Positions 10,601-19,044 of a stretch of DNA of 64,000 nt are shown here, in pieces; position 1 is the first letter of the stretch, and each line of letters starts with the position of its first letter. The stretch spans positions 248,001 through 312,000 of the forward strand of contig NC_035927.1 in the NCBI RefSeq assembly GCF_000348985.1. Reading direction: 5' to 3'. This stretch comes from Huiozyma naganishii CBS 8797. Its lineage: Eukaryota > Ascomycota > Saccharomycetes > Saccharomycetales > Saccharomycetaceae. Below the pieces are notes generated by a model. That model was not told where the DNA came from, did no database searches, and saw nothing but the letters and a program-made list of their open reading frames with translations. The position numbers were made by a program, and so were the translations under genes.

Positions 10601-11027
10601 GTCTTAAAACTGTGATTGTCTGAGAACAGACACCTTCAACCACATCCACAAGGACGACTGCACCATCGCACAGCCTCGAGGCTGTACTGACCTCACTCGA
10701 AAAATCAATGTGTCCAGGGGAGTCAATCAAGTTGATGAGATGCTCGTTAACCAATGGCTCATCCCTTCCCTCCTGTTTATGTAAGACTCTGAAATAAAGT
10801 GAAATTGCGGACGACTCCATTGTAATCCCCCTTAACTGCTCATCGGGTCTTGAATCTAGAAATCTGATCTTACCAGCCAATCTTGTCGATATAATACCGT
10901 TTGATGCCAAAAGGGAGTCCGAAAGGGAGGTTTTCCCATGATCCACATGTGCCACTATGCAAATATTTCTGATACAGGACGGGTCATTTTGCAATCTTTT
11001 AAAAGTCTCTGCTTCTACTCTGGGCAT
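7680..11027 (-). CDS. RIA1: Cytoplasmic GTPase RIA1/EFL1 (60S maturation)
   Basis: An EF-2-like GTPase that acts with Sdo1 (SBDS) to evict the anti-association factor Tif6 from cytoplasmic pre-60S subunits. The first ATG in frame is at 11027 (MPRVEAETF), giving 1115 residues, the usual family length. The G domain is complete: AHVDHGKTSL (residues 26-35), DSPGHIDF (102-109) and NKID (156-159). The EFL1-specific acidic insertion is present in the middle (stretches such as DYEEESDNGDGPIPDF and FEYEDTDPFLP). Domains III-V follow, including AGELHLERCLKDL and the C-terminal AQPQLIFSGYECIDLDPFW. It lies between IBD2 and the YNL162W-A ortholog as YNL163C does. The promoter, about 230 bp, is shared with the divergent small gene. 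Confidence 0.96.
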   Translation of the reverse strand: MPRVEAETFKRLQNDPSCIRNICIVAHVDHGKTSLSDSLLASNGIISTRLAGKIRFLDSRPDEQLRGITMESSAISLYFRVLHKQEGRDEPLVNEHLINLIDSPGHIDFSSEVSTASRLCDGAVVLVDVVEGVCSQTITVLRQCWVEKLKPILVLNKIDRMITELQLTPQEAYTHLNKVIEQVNSVIGSFYAGQRQLNNITWREQLEKDEEAEYIEHDDSDIYFAPNNNNVIFASAVDGWGFNIGQLAKFYEAKLGAKRENLQKVLWGDFYMDPKTKKIINSKGLKGRTLKPLFVSLILDNIWKIYQNIVIKKNLDTIEKIAKTLNVKLAPRDLRSKDDKQLLRTIMGQWLPVSTAVLLTVIEKLPSPLESQDERLDTILGQSHSDLTKDVDPVLLTAMEKCDRNGLASAYVSKIISIPRDELPLNDPHSKEVGPDQIMERSRKAREEALRAAKRTELAESMSKLDVSETDKGSKLYERAKDSHITPELGADDGPPEKLEDTFQIVTEPAPAMDLGFDYEEESDNGDGPIPDFIPSEVDPNDPLNAMFEYEDTDPFLPVAGDVNPVYETEEAEEVLFDEKDEVLIGFARVYSGSLRIGQEISVLGPKYDPSKPNEHIQTAVINSLYLFMGKELVPLDVCPAGNIVGIGGLAGKILKNGTLIEKGVNGINLATVNFHSNPIVRVAVETVNPMEMGKLVRGLKLLEQADPCVQTYINDNGEHILCTAGELHLERCLKDLQERFAGVQLSHSEPVIPYRETFLATSEMNPSKNTELGRGVVECLLGPYKMTLRTIPLAAPVTSFLDENESSIRALHMGDSDGKPKSVENTELQPLMDKESFFERLQSLINENTNEKTKAVITDCISKICAFGPRRFGCNILLSEGNIFSSILKGRAGAFEFADSIVNGFQLAVNEGPLTNEPVQGMCVVVEDVHVMSPDEISSIDDPNYQTDIPDLSGRFIATTRDQIHGSFLDWSPRLMWAMYSCDIQTSVEVLGKVYAVVQQRQGKIVSEEMKEGTPFFQIVARIPVVEAFGFSEDLRKKTSGAAQPQLIFSGYECIDLDPFWVPSTEEELEELGDTADKENIARRHMNRIRRSKGLFVEEKVIQNAEKQRTLKRN

Positions 11028-11259
11028 TTTCAAATTCCAATCTTATAGTTACAGCCTTCCAGGTGCTCTTCCCACCTGTACTCTTACCTCCCCCTTCTCA
11101 TCATTAAACTGCATCATATCTTTACAATTTCAATTCTTAGAGATTTGAAAAAATTTCTGTTTGAAATGACGATGGGGTCTATAGATGAGGGAAAGAAGGA
11201 CAGGAGAGGAGTTGTCTGTGGAGTAGAAACGATTAGTTGTGGAAGGTGATCGTTTTGAC

Positions 11260-11514
11260 ATGGAGAAAGATGAACATGGGAAAGAGGAAAGTGTGGTGCT
11301 TGAAGGGGAGGGTATTGTTGAAGAATTGACAATCTGTCCTGACTGTAAGACTCAGTTGCAGAAGTGCTTGATACAACAGAACTATGCCATGGTGATATGC
11401 CCGAATGAGGAGTGTGCTTATCCATTTAATCAGGGGAAGAATATAGACAACATGGTGTACGTTAAGGAATCTGAGGTCCTGGATGTGGCCAAAAAGAGAT
11501 TATCCAACGACTGA
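11260..11514 (+). CDS. Small conserved Cys-rich protein (YNL162W-A ortholog)
   Basis: An 84-residue protein starting at the first in-frame ATG (11260, MEKDEHGKEE). The core has two Cys pairs, C-P-D-C and, further on, C-P-N-E-E-C, separated by about 22 residues, which looks like a single zinc-ribbon-type site. The conserved stretch reads YAMVICPNEECAYPFNQ. Small nuclear proteins with this kind of end exist in many fungi; the S. cerevisiae ortholog by position is YNL162W-A, of unknown function. It sits divergently from RIA1 and upstream of RPL42 exactly as in S. cerevisiae. The sequence contains no membrane segment. Confidence 0.85.
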   Translation: MEKDEHGKEESVVLEGEGIVEELTICPDCKTQLQKCLIQQNYAMVICPNEECAYPFNQGKNIDNMVYVKESEVLDVAKKRLSND

Positions 11515-12122
11515 TAAGTACTGGGCATCACAAACCATACAAAACTGAACAAACTGGCAAGATATTGATAGATGAAATAAAAGGTTCCTCAAGTCATGGT
11601 TTCTCCCGTCACAACATCCATTATTGCATTGAGGCCAAAGGTTCATCATATATCCCGATACTTCAATATCAAAAGATGTGACTGTCGGTTAACACCTGTA
11701 CACCCAGACGTATTTTGGGATATTTGTTTTTTTTTGAAGCACTTCTGCTCAGACGGCATCAATTTCCAATTTAGGAAATTTGCAAGTCTTCTCTGCTCTC
11801 CTCGTAAGGCTGTGTACACTGCTGGAACCGGGGTGTGCCCGCCCGCCTCCACTCTTCTCCCTGCTCACTGGGCACGCCCGGGCGGGCCACCAGCCTACCG
11901 CTCTCCTCCCACCCCGTTGCAGGACGTGCGAATCCTGTCCGGCCTACTGACGACGCAAGCAACTCACCACTGGCGAAACTTTCCATTCCCTGAAATCCCG
12001 GTCAATTTTCATGTACTGAGTTTTAGTTAGAATTGCAGATACTGTTAGTGTAAATTGTAGATTGTTTAGATTCTACCTTCAACGTCCTTGGAAAGCCTAC
12101 TCAAAGCAAGAAAGCAGTAACA
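11515..12122 (+). promoter_or_regulatory. RPL42 promoter region, 608 bp without a gene
   Basis: It holds the YNL162W-A 3' end and the RPL42 promoter. At 11692-11711 the sequence ACACCTGTACACCCAGACGT contains a good Rap1-like core (ACACCCAGAC) preceded by a weaker copy, as expected for a ribosomal protein gene. A GC-rich patch at 11837-11887 has a 9-bp inverted repeat (GCCCGCCCG at 11837-11845 and CGGGCGGGC at 11879-11887). A 144-codon open frame at 11596-12030 has no recognisable features and I do not call it. Confidence 0.55.
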
Positions 12123-12911
12123 ATGGGTATGTTCATTGATGGAAAAAATGTTAAGGAGGGTGGTAGCGCAGTTGCAAGAGTTTATCGATGGCTGTATTAT
12201 AGATGCAAAATTACGGAATTTTTATATGCGAATGGGGTAAATGACCAAAGTACAGTGGTATGATTGCAATACTCCAGAATCATCTGTGATTAATTGTGGT
12301 GACGAGAAAGCAAGATTAAACCAAGGAGTAAACCATGAGACTGCATCCACTGACAAACACGCATCACCAATATCATGAAACCTGTCACAGCACGGTATAA
12401 TGGCATACTTTAGACACCAGAGACATTTGTGACGACATCAAGTGCTCCTCAATCTTAACTGTGGGAAACTAACGAATAATCTCTTTTACTAACATCTTTT
12501 TTTTTTACTCGTTCTATTCATACTGGTTTTGACAATGATACTTTGTATCACAAACATCAAGTATAAGAGCCTGTTTTTTCTTTTAATTCCACAGTTAACG
12601 TTCCAAAGACTAGAAAGACCTACTGTAAGGGTAAGACCTGCCGTAAGCACACCCAACACAAGGTTACCCAATACAAGGCTGGTAAGGCTTCCCTGTTCGC
12701 TCAAGGTAAGAGACGTTACGACCGGAAGCAATCCGGTTTCGGTGGTCAAACCAAGCCTGTTTTCCACAAGAAAGCCAAGACCACCAAGAAGGTTGTCTTG
12801 AGATTGGAATGTGTCGCTTGTAAGACCAGAGCCCAATTGACTTTGAAGAGATGTAAGCATTTCGAATTGGGTGGTGAAAAGAAGCAAAAGGGTGCTGCTT
12901 TACAATTCTGA
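12123..12911 (+). CDS. RPL42: 60S ribosomal protein L42 (eL42), split gene with one intron
   Basis: Component of the large ribosomal subunit near the tRNA E site. Exon 1 is only ATG plus one base (12123-12126), exon 2 is 12595-12911, and joined they give 106 residues, exactly the usual length. The first residues after splicing are [20 protein letters not shown]. The zinc-ribbon cysteines are visible (C12, C17 and the later C-V-A-C and C-K-H motifs). Residue 56 is proline (QTKPVFHKK), the state associated with cycloheximide sensitivity; yeasts with Gln at this place are resistant. Codon usage is strongly biased, as for a highly expressed gene. It lies between YNL162W-A and CBK1 as RPL42A does in S. 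cerevisiae. Confidence 0.97.
12127..12594 (+). other. RPL42 intron (468 nt)
   Basis: The 5' splice site is GTATGT at 12127-12132, the branch site TACTAAC at 12487-12493, a T-run follows, and the 3' site is ACAG ending at 12594. The branch to 3' splice site distance is about 100 nt, on the long side for this family of yeasts. No YAG occurs between the branch and the used CAG; only AAG and GAG trinucleotides do. I see no snoRNA boxes inside. Confidence 0.93.
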
Positions 12912-13360
12912 GCGTATTATATGTGTATTTACTTTACTGATTATAAAAACAAACATACAAAACAATCACTTCTACATAATATAAGACTCCTACAACTACA
13001 TACATATCAAGACGTTGAGTACAGGGAATTGATCTCCACTGGGAAGGTCTGCCCTCGGGTTCCCGTACGAAGTGACGATCCCAACTTTCAATTTCGTGGT
13101 CCTCAAAATCGACAAGAAAAAAGAAGAAAATACGTTTGGATCAAAAGGCGAGAAATTGGGACTTGGCAGAAGTTGGATCAACACGAAGTTGAAGAGTTGA
13201 TTAGTTCCCATAGGAGTGAGTGTGTGAGTGTGGGTTCTTAAATTACGTCCATTTGCTTCCCTCTTTTGGCAGACTTTCTCTTTTATTTTTTGCGGGTTTC
13301 CTCTATTTCCCACCGTCAAGGATACCAGTTTCGTGCTACATACACGTATAATACCGGAAC
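12912..13360 (+). promoter_or_regulatory. RPL42 3' region and CBK1 promoter, 449 bp without a gene
   Basis: AT-rich terminator-like sequence follows the RPL42 stop. Nearer CBK1 there is a TG-dinucleotide patch (about 13215-13230) and T-rich tracts before the start. Open frames on both strands here have no recognisable features. Confidence 0.5.
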
Positions 13361-15685
13361 ATGTACTCAAATGAAAACTCCTTTGGAGTCCCGCAGCAAC
13401 CCATGCAGTCGAATAAGCAGGGGGTACATCAGCAATATTCTAGCCAGCAGTCTGGGGAAGGGCAGTACTTGCGGGACAGTGACGGCTATCAACAGATGGC
13501 GAGGCCGCCTGTAGCTGGCTTCAGTAACATGTACATGAGTCAACAAAACTCGAACCAGTCACTACACGATCATATCCAGCAACAGCAATATTACCAACAG
13601 CAAATGCTACACCAACAGCAACAGCAACAGCAACAACAGAACGAAAACAACGGGGCAATGTTTCATGGAGCTGGATTCACGGATATTCCCACGTTAAGCC
13701 ATCCTTCTACTCCTCCACCTCAGAACCAATATATGAAGATGGCTAATCCTCAACAGTTGCAACAGCATATAATAGACGTCCCACCGCCAGCTATCACGGG
13801 ACTTTATAGACACAATAACAACTCCAATAGTTTGGTTCAAAACAATAACAGCACGGGAATGAAAGGTGTTCAGCAACCATTACCACAGGGCGCATTTTCC
13901 CCAGGACAGTACTCGGTTGATTCAGATCATTCACAACCGAATCAGAATGCCAACTTTTCAAATCCAAATTTGGCAGGGAGTAATGGCAGTAGAGCATCCA
14001 GTCCGTTCCACCAGCCACAGAATATGTACACGGATGTTGTTGCGCAGCAGAGTCCGACGAGAAGTATAAACAGCTTCCAACAACAGCAGCAACAGGCGCA
14101 ATTTGTTGCCGAACAACAGCCAGTGCAACATTCCCCGATTCGAACGAAGTCCGCACAACCGCCCACGGATGCGAACTCAAACTATATGTATTTTGAACGG
14201 AGACCTGACTTATTGACGAAATCTACACAGGATAAAGCGGCCGCTGTGAAACTTAAGATCGAAAATTTTTACCAGCAGTCGGTGAAGTACGCCATTGAAA
14301 GGAATGAAAGACGTGTGGAGTTGGAATCCGAGTTATCGTCGCACGATTGGTCTGATGAAAGGAAGTCGAGGCAGTTGACGTCGCTTGGGAAGAAAGAATC
14401 TCAATTCTTGAGGCTGAGAAGAACGAGGCTGTCCTTAGAGGACTTCCAAACGATAAAAGTTATTGGGAAGGGTGCCTTCGGAGAAGTCCGTTTGGTACAG
14501 AAGAGAGACACGGGTAAAATATACGCAATGAAGACTTTGTTGAAGTCGGAGATGTACAAGAAGGACCAGCTTGCGCACGTGAAGGCTGAGAGGGATGTGT
14601 TGGCCGGGAGTGACTCGCCGTGGGTCGTCTCTCTGTATTATTCGTTCCAGGATGCACAGTACTTATACCTGATCATGGAATTCTTGCCCGGTGGTGATCT
14701 GATGACAATGTTGATCAGATGGCAGTTGTTTACGGAGGATGTGACGAGGTTTTACATGGCAGAGTGTATTTTGGCGATAGAGACGATCCATAAACTTGGG
14801 TTTATTCACAGAGACATCAAGCCAGACAACATATTGATCGACATCAGGGGCCACGTCAAATTATCTGATTTCGGTCTATCCACTGGGTTCCACAAGACAC
14901 ACGATTCGAACTACTACAAGAAACTTCTACAAGAGGAGGAGGTCAATGGGGCCAACCCAGCACAGGGCAACGGTAACACACTGGGGCTCACGAAACCAGG
15001 CCAGATCGGGGACCGCCAGACGATGATTGTGGACTCGATCAACTTGACGATGTCTAACAGGCGGCAGATCCAAACGTGGAGGAAATCGCGCCGTCTGATG
15101 GCGTATTCGACTGTTGGGACACCGGACTACATTGCCCCTGAGATATTCCTGTACCAAGGGTACGGGCAGGAGTGCGATTGGTGGTCCCTGGGTGCCATCA
15201 TGTACGAGTGTTTGATAGGGTGGCCTCCCTTCTGTTCAGAGACTCCACAGGAGACGTATCGCAAGATTATGAATTTCGAGCAGACGTTACAGTTCCCCGA
15301 CGACATCCATATATCGTACGAGGCGGAGGATCTAATCAGGAGGTTACTGACGCACTCAGACCAACGTCTTGGCCGGCACGGCGGTGCAGACGAGATCAAG
15401 AGCCACCCTTTCTTCCGCGGTGTTGAGTGGAACACGATCAGACAAGTTGAGGCGCCGTACATACCGAAACTGAGCTCCATCACAGACACGCGGTTCTTCC
15501 CTACGGATGAGCTAGAGAACGTCCCTGATTCCCCCGCCATGGCGCAAGCTGCACAACAGAGGGAGCAGATGATGAAGTTGAACGGAGCCGCTCAAAACGC
15601 GGGCGCACCCATCAAGGAGGATCTGCCCTTTATCGGGTACACGTACTCCAGATTTGACTATCTGACAAGAAAGAACGCATTGTGA
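13361..15685 (+). CDS. CBK1: NDR/LATS-family kinase CBK1 (RAM pathway)
   Basis: Ser/Thr kinase that with Mob2 controls daughter-specific Ace2 transcription, cell separation and cell-wall integrity. It has 774 residues (S. cerevisiae 756). The N-terminal 270 or so residues are Gln/Asn-rich with several polyQ runs. The Mob2-binding extension lies at about 290-355. The kinase domain starts near 362: GKGAFGEV (369-376), ATP-binding K391, HRDIKPDN (483-490), DFG (504-506). The long insert typical of NDR kinases precedes the activation-loop Ser583 in [11 protein letters not shown] (Ser570 in S. cerevisiae). The hydrophobic motif FIGYTYSRF has the regulatory Thr761, and the protein ends [10 protein letters not shown]. 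All catalytic and regulatory residues are present. Confidence 0.97.
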   Translation: MYSNENSFGVPQQPMQSNKQGVHQQYSSQQSGEGQYLRDSDGYQQMARPPVAGFSNMYMSQQNSNQSLHDHIQQQQYYQQQMLHQQQQQQQQQNENNGAMFHGAGFTDIPTLSHPSTPPPQNQYMKMANPQQLQQHIIDVPPPAITGLYRHNNNSNSLVQNNNSTGMKGVQQPLPQGAFSPGQYSVDSDHSQPNQNANFSNPNLAGSNGSRASSPFHQPQNMYTDVVAQQSPTRSINSFQQQQQQAQFVAEQQPVQHSPIRTKSAQPPTDANSNYMYFERRPDLLTKSTQDKAAAVKLKIENFYQQSVKYAIERNERRVELESELSSHDWSDERKSRQLTSLGKKESQFLRLRRTRLSLEDFQTIKVIGKGAFGEVRLVQKRDTGKIYAMKTLLKSEMYKKDQLAHVKAERDVLAGSDSPWVVSLYYSFQDAQYLYLIMEFLPGGDLMTMLIRWQLFTEDVTRFYMAECILAIETIHKLGFIHRDIKPDNILIDIRGHVKLSDFGLSTGFHKTHDSNYYKKLLQEEEVNGANPAQGNGNTLGLTKPGQIGDRQTMIVDSINLTMSNRRQIQTWRKSRRLMAYSTVGTPDYIAPEIFLYQGYGQECDWWSLGAIMYECLIGWPPFCSETPQETYRKIMNFEQTLQFPDDIHISYEAEDLIRRLLTHSDQRLGRHGGADEIKSHPFFRGVEWNTIRQVEAPYIPKLSSITDTRFFPTDELENVPDSPAMAQAAQQREQMMKLNGAAQNAGAPIKEDLPFIGYTYSRFDYLTRKNAL

Positions 15686-16982
15686 GTTTGTCCTTCCTTC
15701 CTTATAGTTTTTTTTTGTTTTGTTGTGTAGGGTTAGTTACATAAGAATATATCCCATTGCATTCTTTCTCTATCGCACAGGACCGTTTCAATGCCCGACG
15801 TAGTCAGTCCCTATATCCACACCCTACGTACCGGACCCCTCTCCTTCGCCCCTTCCCCCCTCTTTATCCCTGCCATTACATCTCCAATTGCGGTAACAAG
15901 ACAACAACAACTACAAAGAAGCAAAAGGTGTGTTTCAGCTATAGAGAGCCCCCATAGCAGAGTGCAATGTCAGTGGACGTAACAAAACCCTTGTCCCCCA
16001 CCGTATACAAGCGACACATACCGCCTCGTTGCCTCGGTTAACACTCACGTTACCGGATCAGGAATAGAAATCGCAGTTGCCGCATTGGCCAAAACAGCGC
16101 TATTTTCCGTGTGTTCTCGTAAAAGGGGGAGAAAACGGCTGTTACTGTGGGACAGTTCTGTCGCTCGAGCGAAAGACGAAAAAAAACCCGCTGTCCCGAT
16201 GCGGCATCGGCACTGTCCCAAACGGGCCCACATTCCCGCTTTGGGACACGCGGTCCGTACCGCATCAGGCTGTCCACAGAACGGCCCAAAAGGGGTAATG
16301 CGGTTTCCCGATCTGGGGTCGAGCAGCGCGCGCCGTGTAAAATCCCGCACGGGAAGAGGCAGAGGGGGGACTTCCCTCTTGGCAGGGAGAAATAGGAGAG
16401 AGCTGCATACGGCAGGGTGTTTCTAGACCTCGCCTCCCTTCCTGCAGTGTGACGAATGAGTGAATAAAAAAGTAGTAATGCTATTGCCACTACCACTGCT
16501 GAAACTTGTCCTTTGTTGTTGTATTTCTGTAACGGGGCATGGGAATATGGGTTCCACTCAACGTGCTACAGTGGAATAACCGGGCGCAGGGGGTGGTGGT
16601 GGTGGAGATGCCCCTCTCTGCGGCGAGATGTAGTAAGAAAAGTCCTCTCTGGGTAGTGGCATCTCGCGGCGCACAGATACAGCTGAGGGAGCGAAAGAGA
16701 GGCGCCTCCCGGCGGCCCCGGGATGTGGGATGCGGGAGCAGTGTTCTGACATTTGTATTACTCTCATAGGAGGCATTTTCACCCCTTTGGACAAGAGTGT
16801 GTCGCAGGACATGTTCTCGCTCACGTATATATATATAGTGAGTTGATGTCCCGGGCTATTCATGGCTTCCCTTAAGATCTGTCTTTCTCTCTCTCTCGGG
16901 TCTTTTTATTCCCTTACATGTTCTTTTTTTTCCCTCTTTCACTTCTAGCAACCTAACAACAACAACTCACTTTTAATTAATA
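15686..16982 (+). promoter_or_regulatory. Long YGP1 upstream region, 1.3 kb, with STREs and a GC-rich repeat island
   Basis: No gene is credible here. Five stress-response cores (AGGGG or CCCCT) occur at 16124-16128, 16291-16295, 16587-16591, 16610-16614 and 16782-16786, fitting the known stress and starvation induction of YGP1 by Msn2/4. A GC-rich island at about 16040-16440 carries CTGTCCC at 16191-16197 and 16212-16218, inverted GGGACA copies near 16150 and 16240, and a perfect palindrome CCGATGCGGCATCGG at 16196-16210. A TATA-like run lies at about 16824-16836. The open frames of 100-148 codons in this island look like GC-rich chance frames. Confidence 0.6.
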
Positions 16983-18101
16983 ATGAAGTTCGAACTTGCT
17001 CTATCTGCCCTTTTGGCCGTCTCTTCCGTCACTGATGCCAGTCCTGTTGAATTTCTAAACAGAAAGAAGAAGCAAAACAAGGCCGCAGCTAGCGCCAGCT
17101 CTGTCTCGCACTCCGTCTCGCACTCCGTCTCGCACTCCGTCGCTGAACCAACCGCCACCGGTGAAAGCACTCTACGCGCATCTAACGGCACTATCAACAT
17201 CTTCGGTAACGCCACCACTCTGTTGAACGGGAACCGTTCTAACCGTACCGCTGTCGGTGGCGAGACTTTGCAAGTCATCGTCGCTGGTGGTAAGGTCCCA
17301 ATCACAAACAGAACCGCTGGTTCCAACTACACAACCGTTTCGAACACTTCTCGTGCTTTGAACTCCACCGAGTTGTTGAACATCGCCACTGACTTGAACT
17401 CCACTTTGGCGGAGAAGAACACCAAAGCTGGTGTCGTGGTCACAAACAGCAAGTCTGTCGAAGCATTCGGTTTCTTGTCCTCTTTGCTGTTCAACACTTC
17501 AAAGCCAATTGTCATCTCTGAGGATGCCGATTTGGCCTCCATCGTCGCCAACAGCACCGGTGCCGCTGGCCGTGGTCCATTGGTCGTCAAGGACGACGGT
17601 CTAGTCTACTCCGGTTTGTTCTCCCCAACCACCGGTTGCGAAACCGATTGCAGTGGTATCCCAGTCGGTGCCGTTTCCGGTAACACCACCAACTTCTTCT
17701 TCCAGCCATCCGTCGCCACTTTCTTGAGCGTCAACTCTACCATCAGAACCAACTACACCAACTTCACCAACATCGAGTCCTTGGCTTACTCGAGCCCAAC
17801 TGTGCCAATCCTATACGACGCCGACTTTTCCGAGTACTTGGTCCAAGGTCTAGCCGCCGCCGTGCAAGGTTTGGTCGTCGTCTCAAGCAACACCACCTCC
17901 TCGACTTTGAACTCCTCCTCGATCCCAATCGTCTACGCTTCCCCATCTGCCCCATTGGTCAGCATCGCCCAAGAGGACGTCCCAGCTGGCTCCATCGCCG
18001 CCGGCTACTTGACCCCAGTCAAGGCCCAAGTCCTATTGACCGTTGCCATCGCCAACGGTGTCACCGACTTGGAATCCTTGAAGGCTGTCTTCGCCAACTA
18101 A
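16983..18101 (+). CDS. YGP1: Secreted cell-wall-related glycoprotein YGP1
   Basis: Ygp1 is a heavily N-glycosylated secreted protein induced by nutrient limitation and stress; its biochemical role is unknown. This gene encodes 372 residues (S. cerevisiae 354). A signal peptide (MKFELALSALLAVSSVTDAS) opens the protein. A Lys-rich stretch follows, then a small repeat SVSH x3 encoded by three perfect 12-bp copies at 17103-17138. Many N-x-S/T sequons are visible throughout. The C-terminal half contains the block ASPSAPLVSIAQEDVPAGS shared by the Sps100/Ygp1 family. Codon usage is strongly biased, implying high expression. It follows CBK1 on the same strand as YNL160W follows YNL161W. Confidence 0.92.
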   Translation: MKFELALSALLAVSSVTDASPVEFLNRKKKQNKAAASASSVSHSVSHSVSHSVAEPTATGESTLRASNGTINIFGNATTLLNGNRSNRTAVGGETLQVIVAGGKVPITNRTAGSNYTTVSNTSRALNSTELLNIATDLNSTLAEKNTKAGVVVTNSKSVEAFGFLSSLLFNTSKPIVISEDADLASIVANSTGAAGRGPLVVKDDGLVYSGLFSPTTGCETDCSGIPVGAVSGNTTNFFFQPSVATFLSVNSTIRTNYTNFTNIESLAYSSPTVPILYDADFSEYLVQGLAAAVQGLVVVSSNTTSSTLNSSSIPIVYASPSAPLVSIAQEDVPAGSIAAGYLTPVKAQVLLTVAIANGVTDLESLKAVFAN

Positions 18102-19044
18102 GCGTGATCGACCCTTCTCTCTTTTTCTCTTCTCTTTCATAAGAGTATCCCTATCATACCCAAAAAAATTAGGCCTCTATGTTAGGCTTTCCACAGGCTC
18201 TACGTCTTTGTTCGTTTATTCCAAGTTTTTCTTACCTTCAAGAAACTTTCTTTTCTAATTCTGACATGTCTGCTCTATGCAAACTGTACCTTTACCTTTT
18301 CTTCTAGTAATCATCGCAGAGCAGTATTTTAACGCACCAAATTACCGTTTATTTTACTATACACGACCAACAAAAAAAACAAACAATTAACTACATAATA
18401 CCATAGATGCAGTCTCCTTAACCGGCTACCGAGCGCTGCTCTATCTCAAGATAGCCTTCAAATCTTGCACTCTCGGTGCCCTTAATGGCTGTCCATACGC
18501 TATCCCAAAGAGGAGTCGAGAGTGCAACGCCCACACCACAGCACGGCAGGCCGAATCTCATCTGCCCACCACTGATAAGACCGGAAAAACCCGATGGGAA
18601 GATGATCCGGCGGCTGTGATTGGTCAGACCGGGCAGGGCATGCAGCCCACACACCACGCCGTGTGTAGATACTCTTTCTCAATCTCTTATCGCACAACTC
18701 CCGGAGGTCTCTTATCAGAAGCCCAGTTTCCTGTTGTTTCCAATCTGACAGGGAACGGTGTTGCGATAAAGGACAAGGTGATTGACTCCATGTTCAGCAG
18801 TGTATTGTGTGGTTCTATTTGTCACTGATAAGGTCGTTTGCGGGACGGAAGAGGGTTCTGCAACGAGTTCACCCATGGCGGTGACGGCGTGTACGACCGG
18901 TTGTCCTCCAAGTTATATAAAAGGATGACTAGTCGGGAGTTTGTATCTTTCTGGGTCTTCTGCGTATGCCTCTCCCTATCAATTGAGTCATACACAACCA
19001 AGCTTGACTTTATTCTGTAAACAGCATAGAGTGTCTCTGCAGAT
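18102..19044 (+). promoter_or_regulatory. YGP1 3' region and nitrogen-regulated MEP2 promoter, 943 bp without a gene
   Basis: Four GATAAG sites occur at 18574-18579 (+), 18686-18691 (-), 18711-18716 (-) and 18827-18832 (+), with a GATAAA at 18765-18770, all 210-470 bp before the MEP2 start. These are binding sites for the GATA factors Gln3 and Gat1 and explain nitrogen catabolite repression of MEP2. A TATA-like TTATATAAAAGG lies at about 18912-18923. T-rich sequence after YGP1 probably holds its 3' end signals. Confidence 0.75.

Noticed and set aside
11596..12030. 144-codon frame in the RPL42 promoter
   Set aside because: It covers the Rap1-like sites and a GC-rich patch, has no domain, and no such gene exists at this place in the syntenic order.
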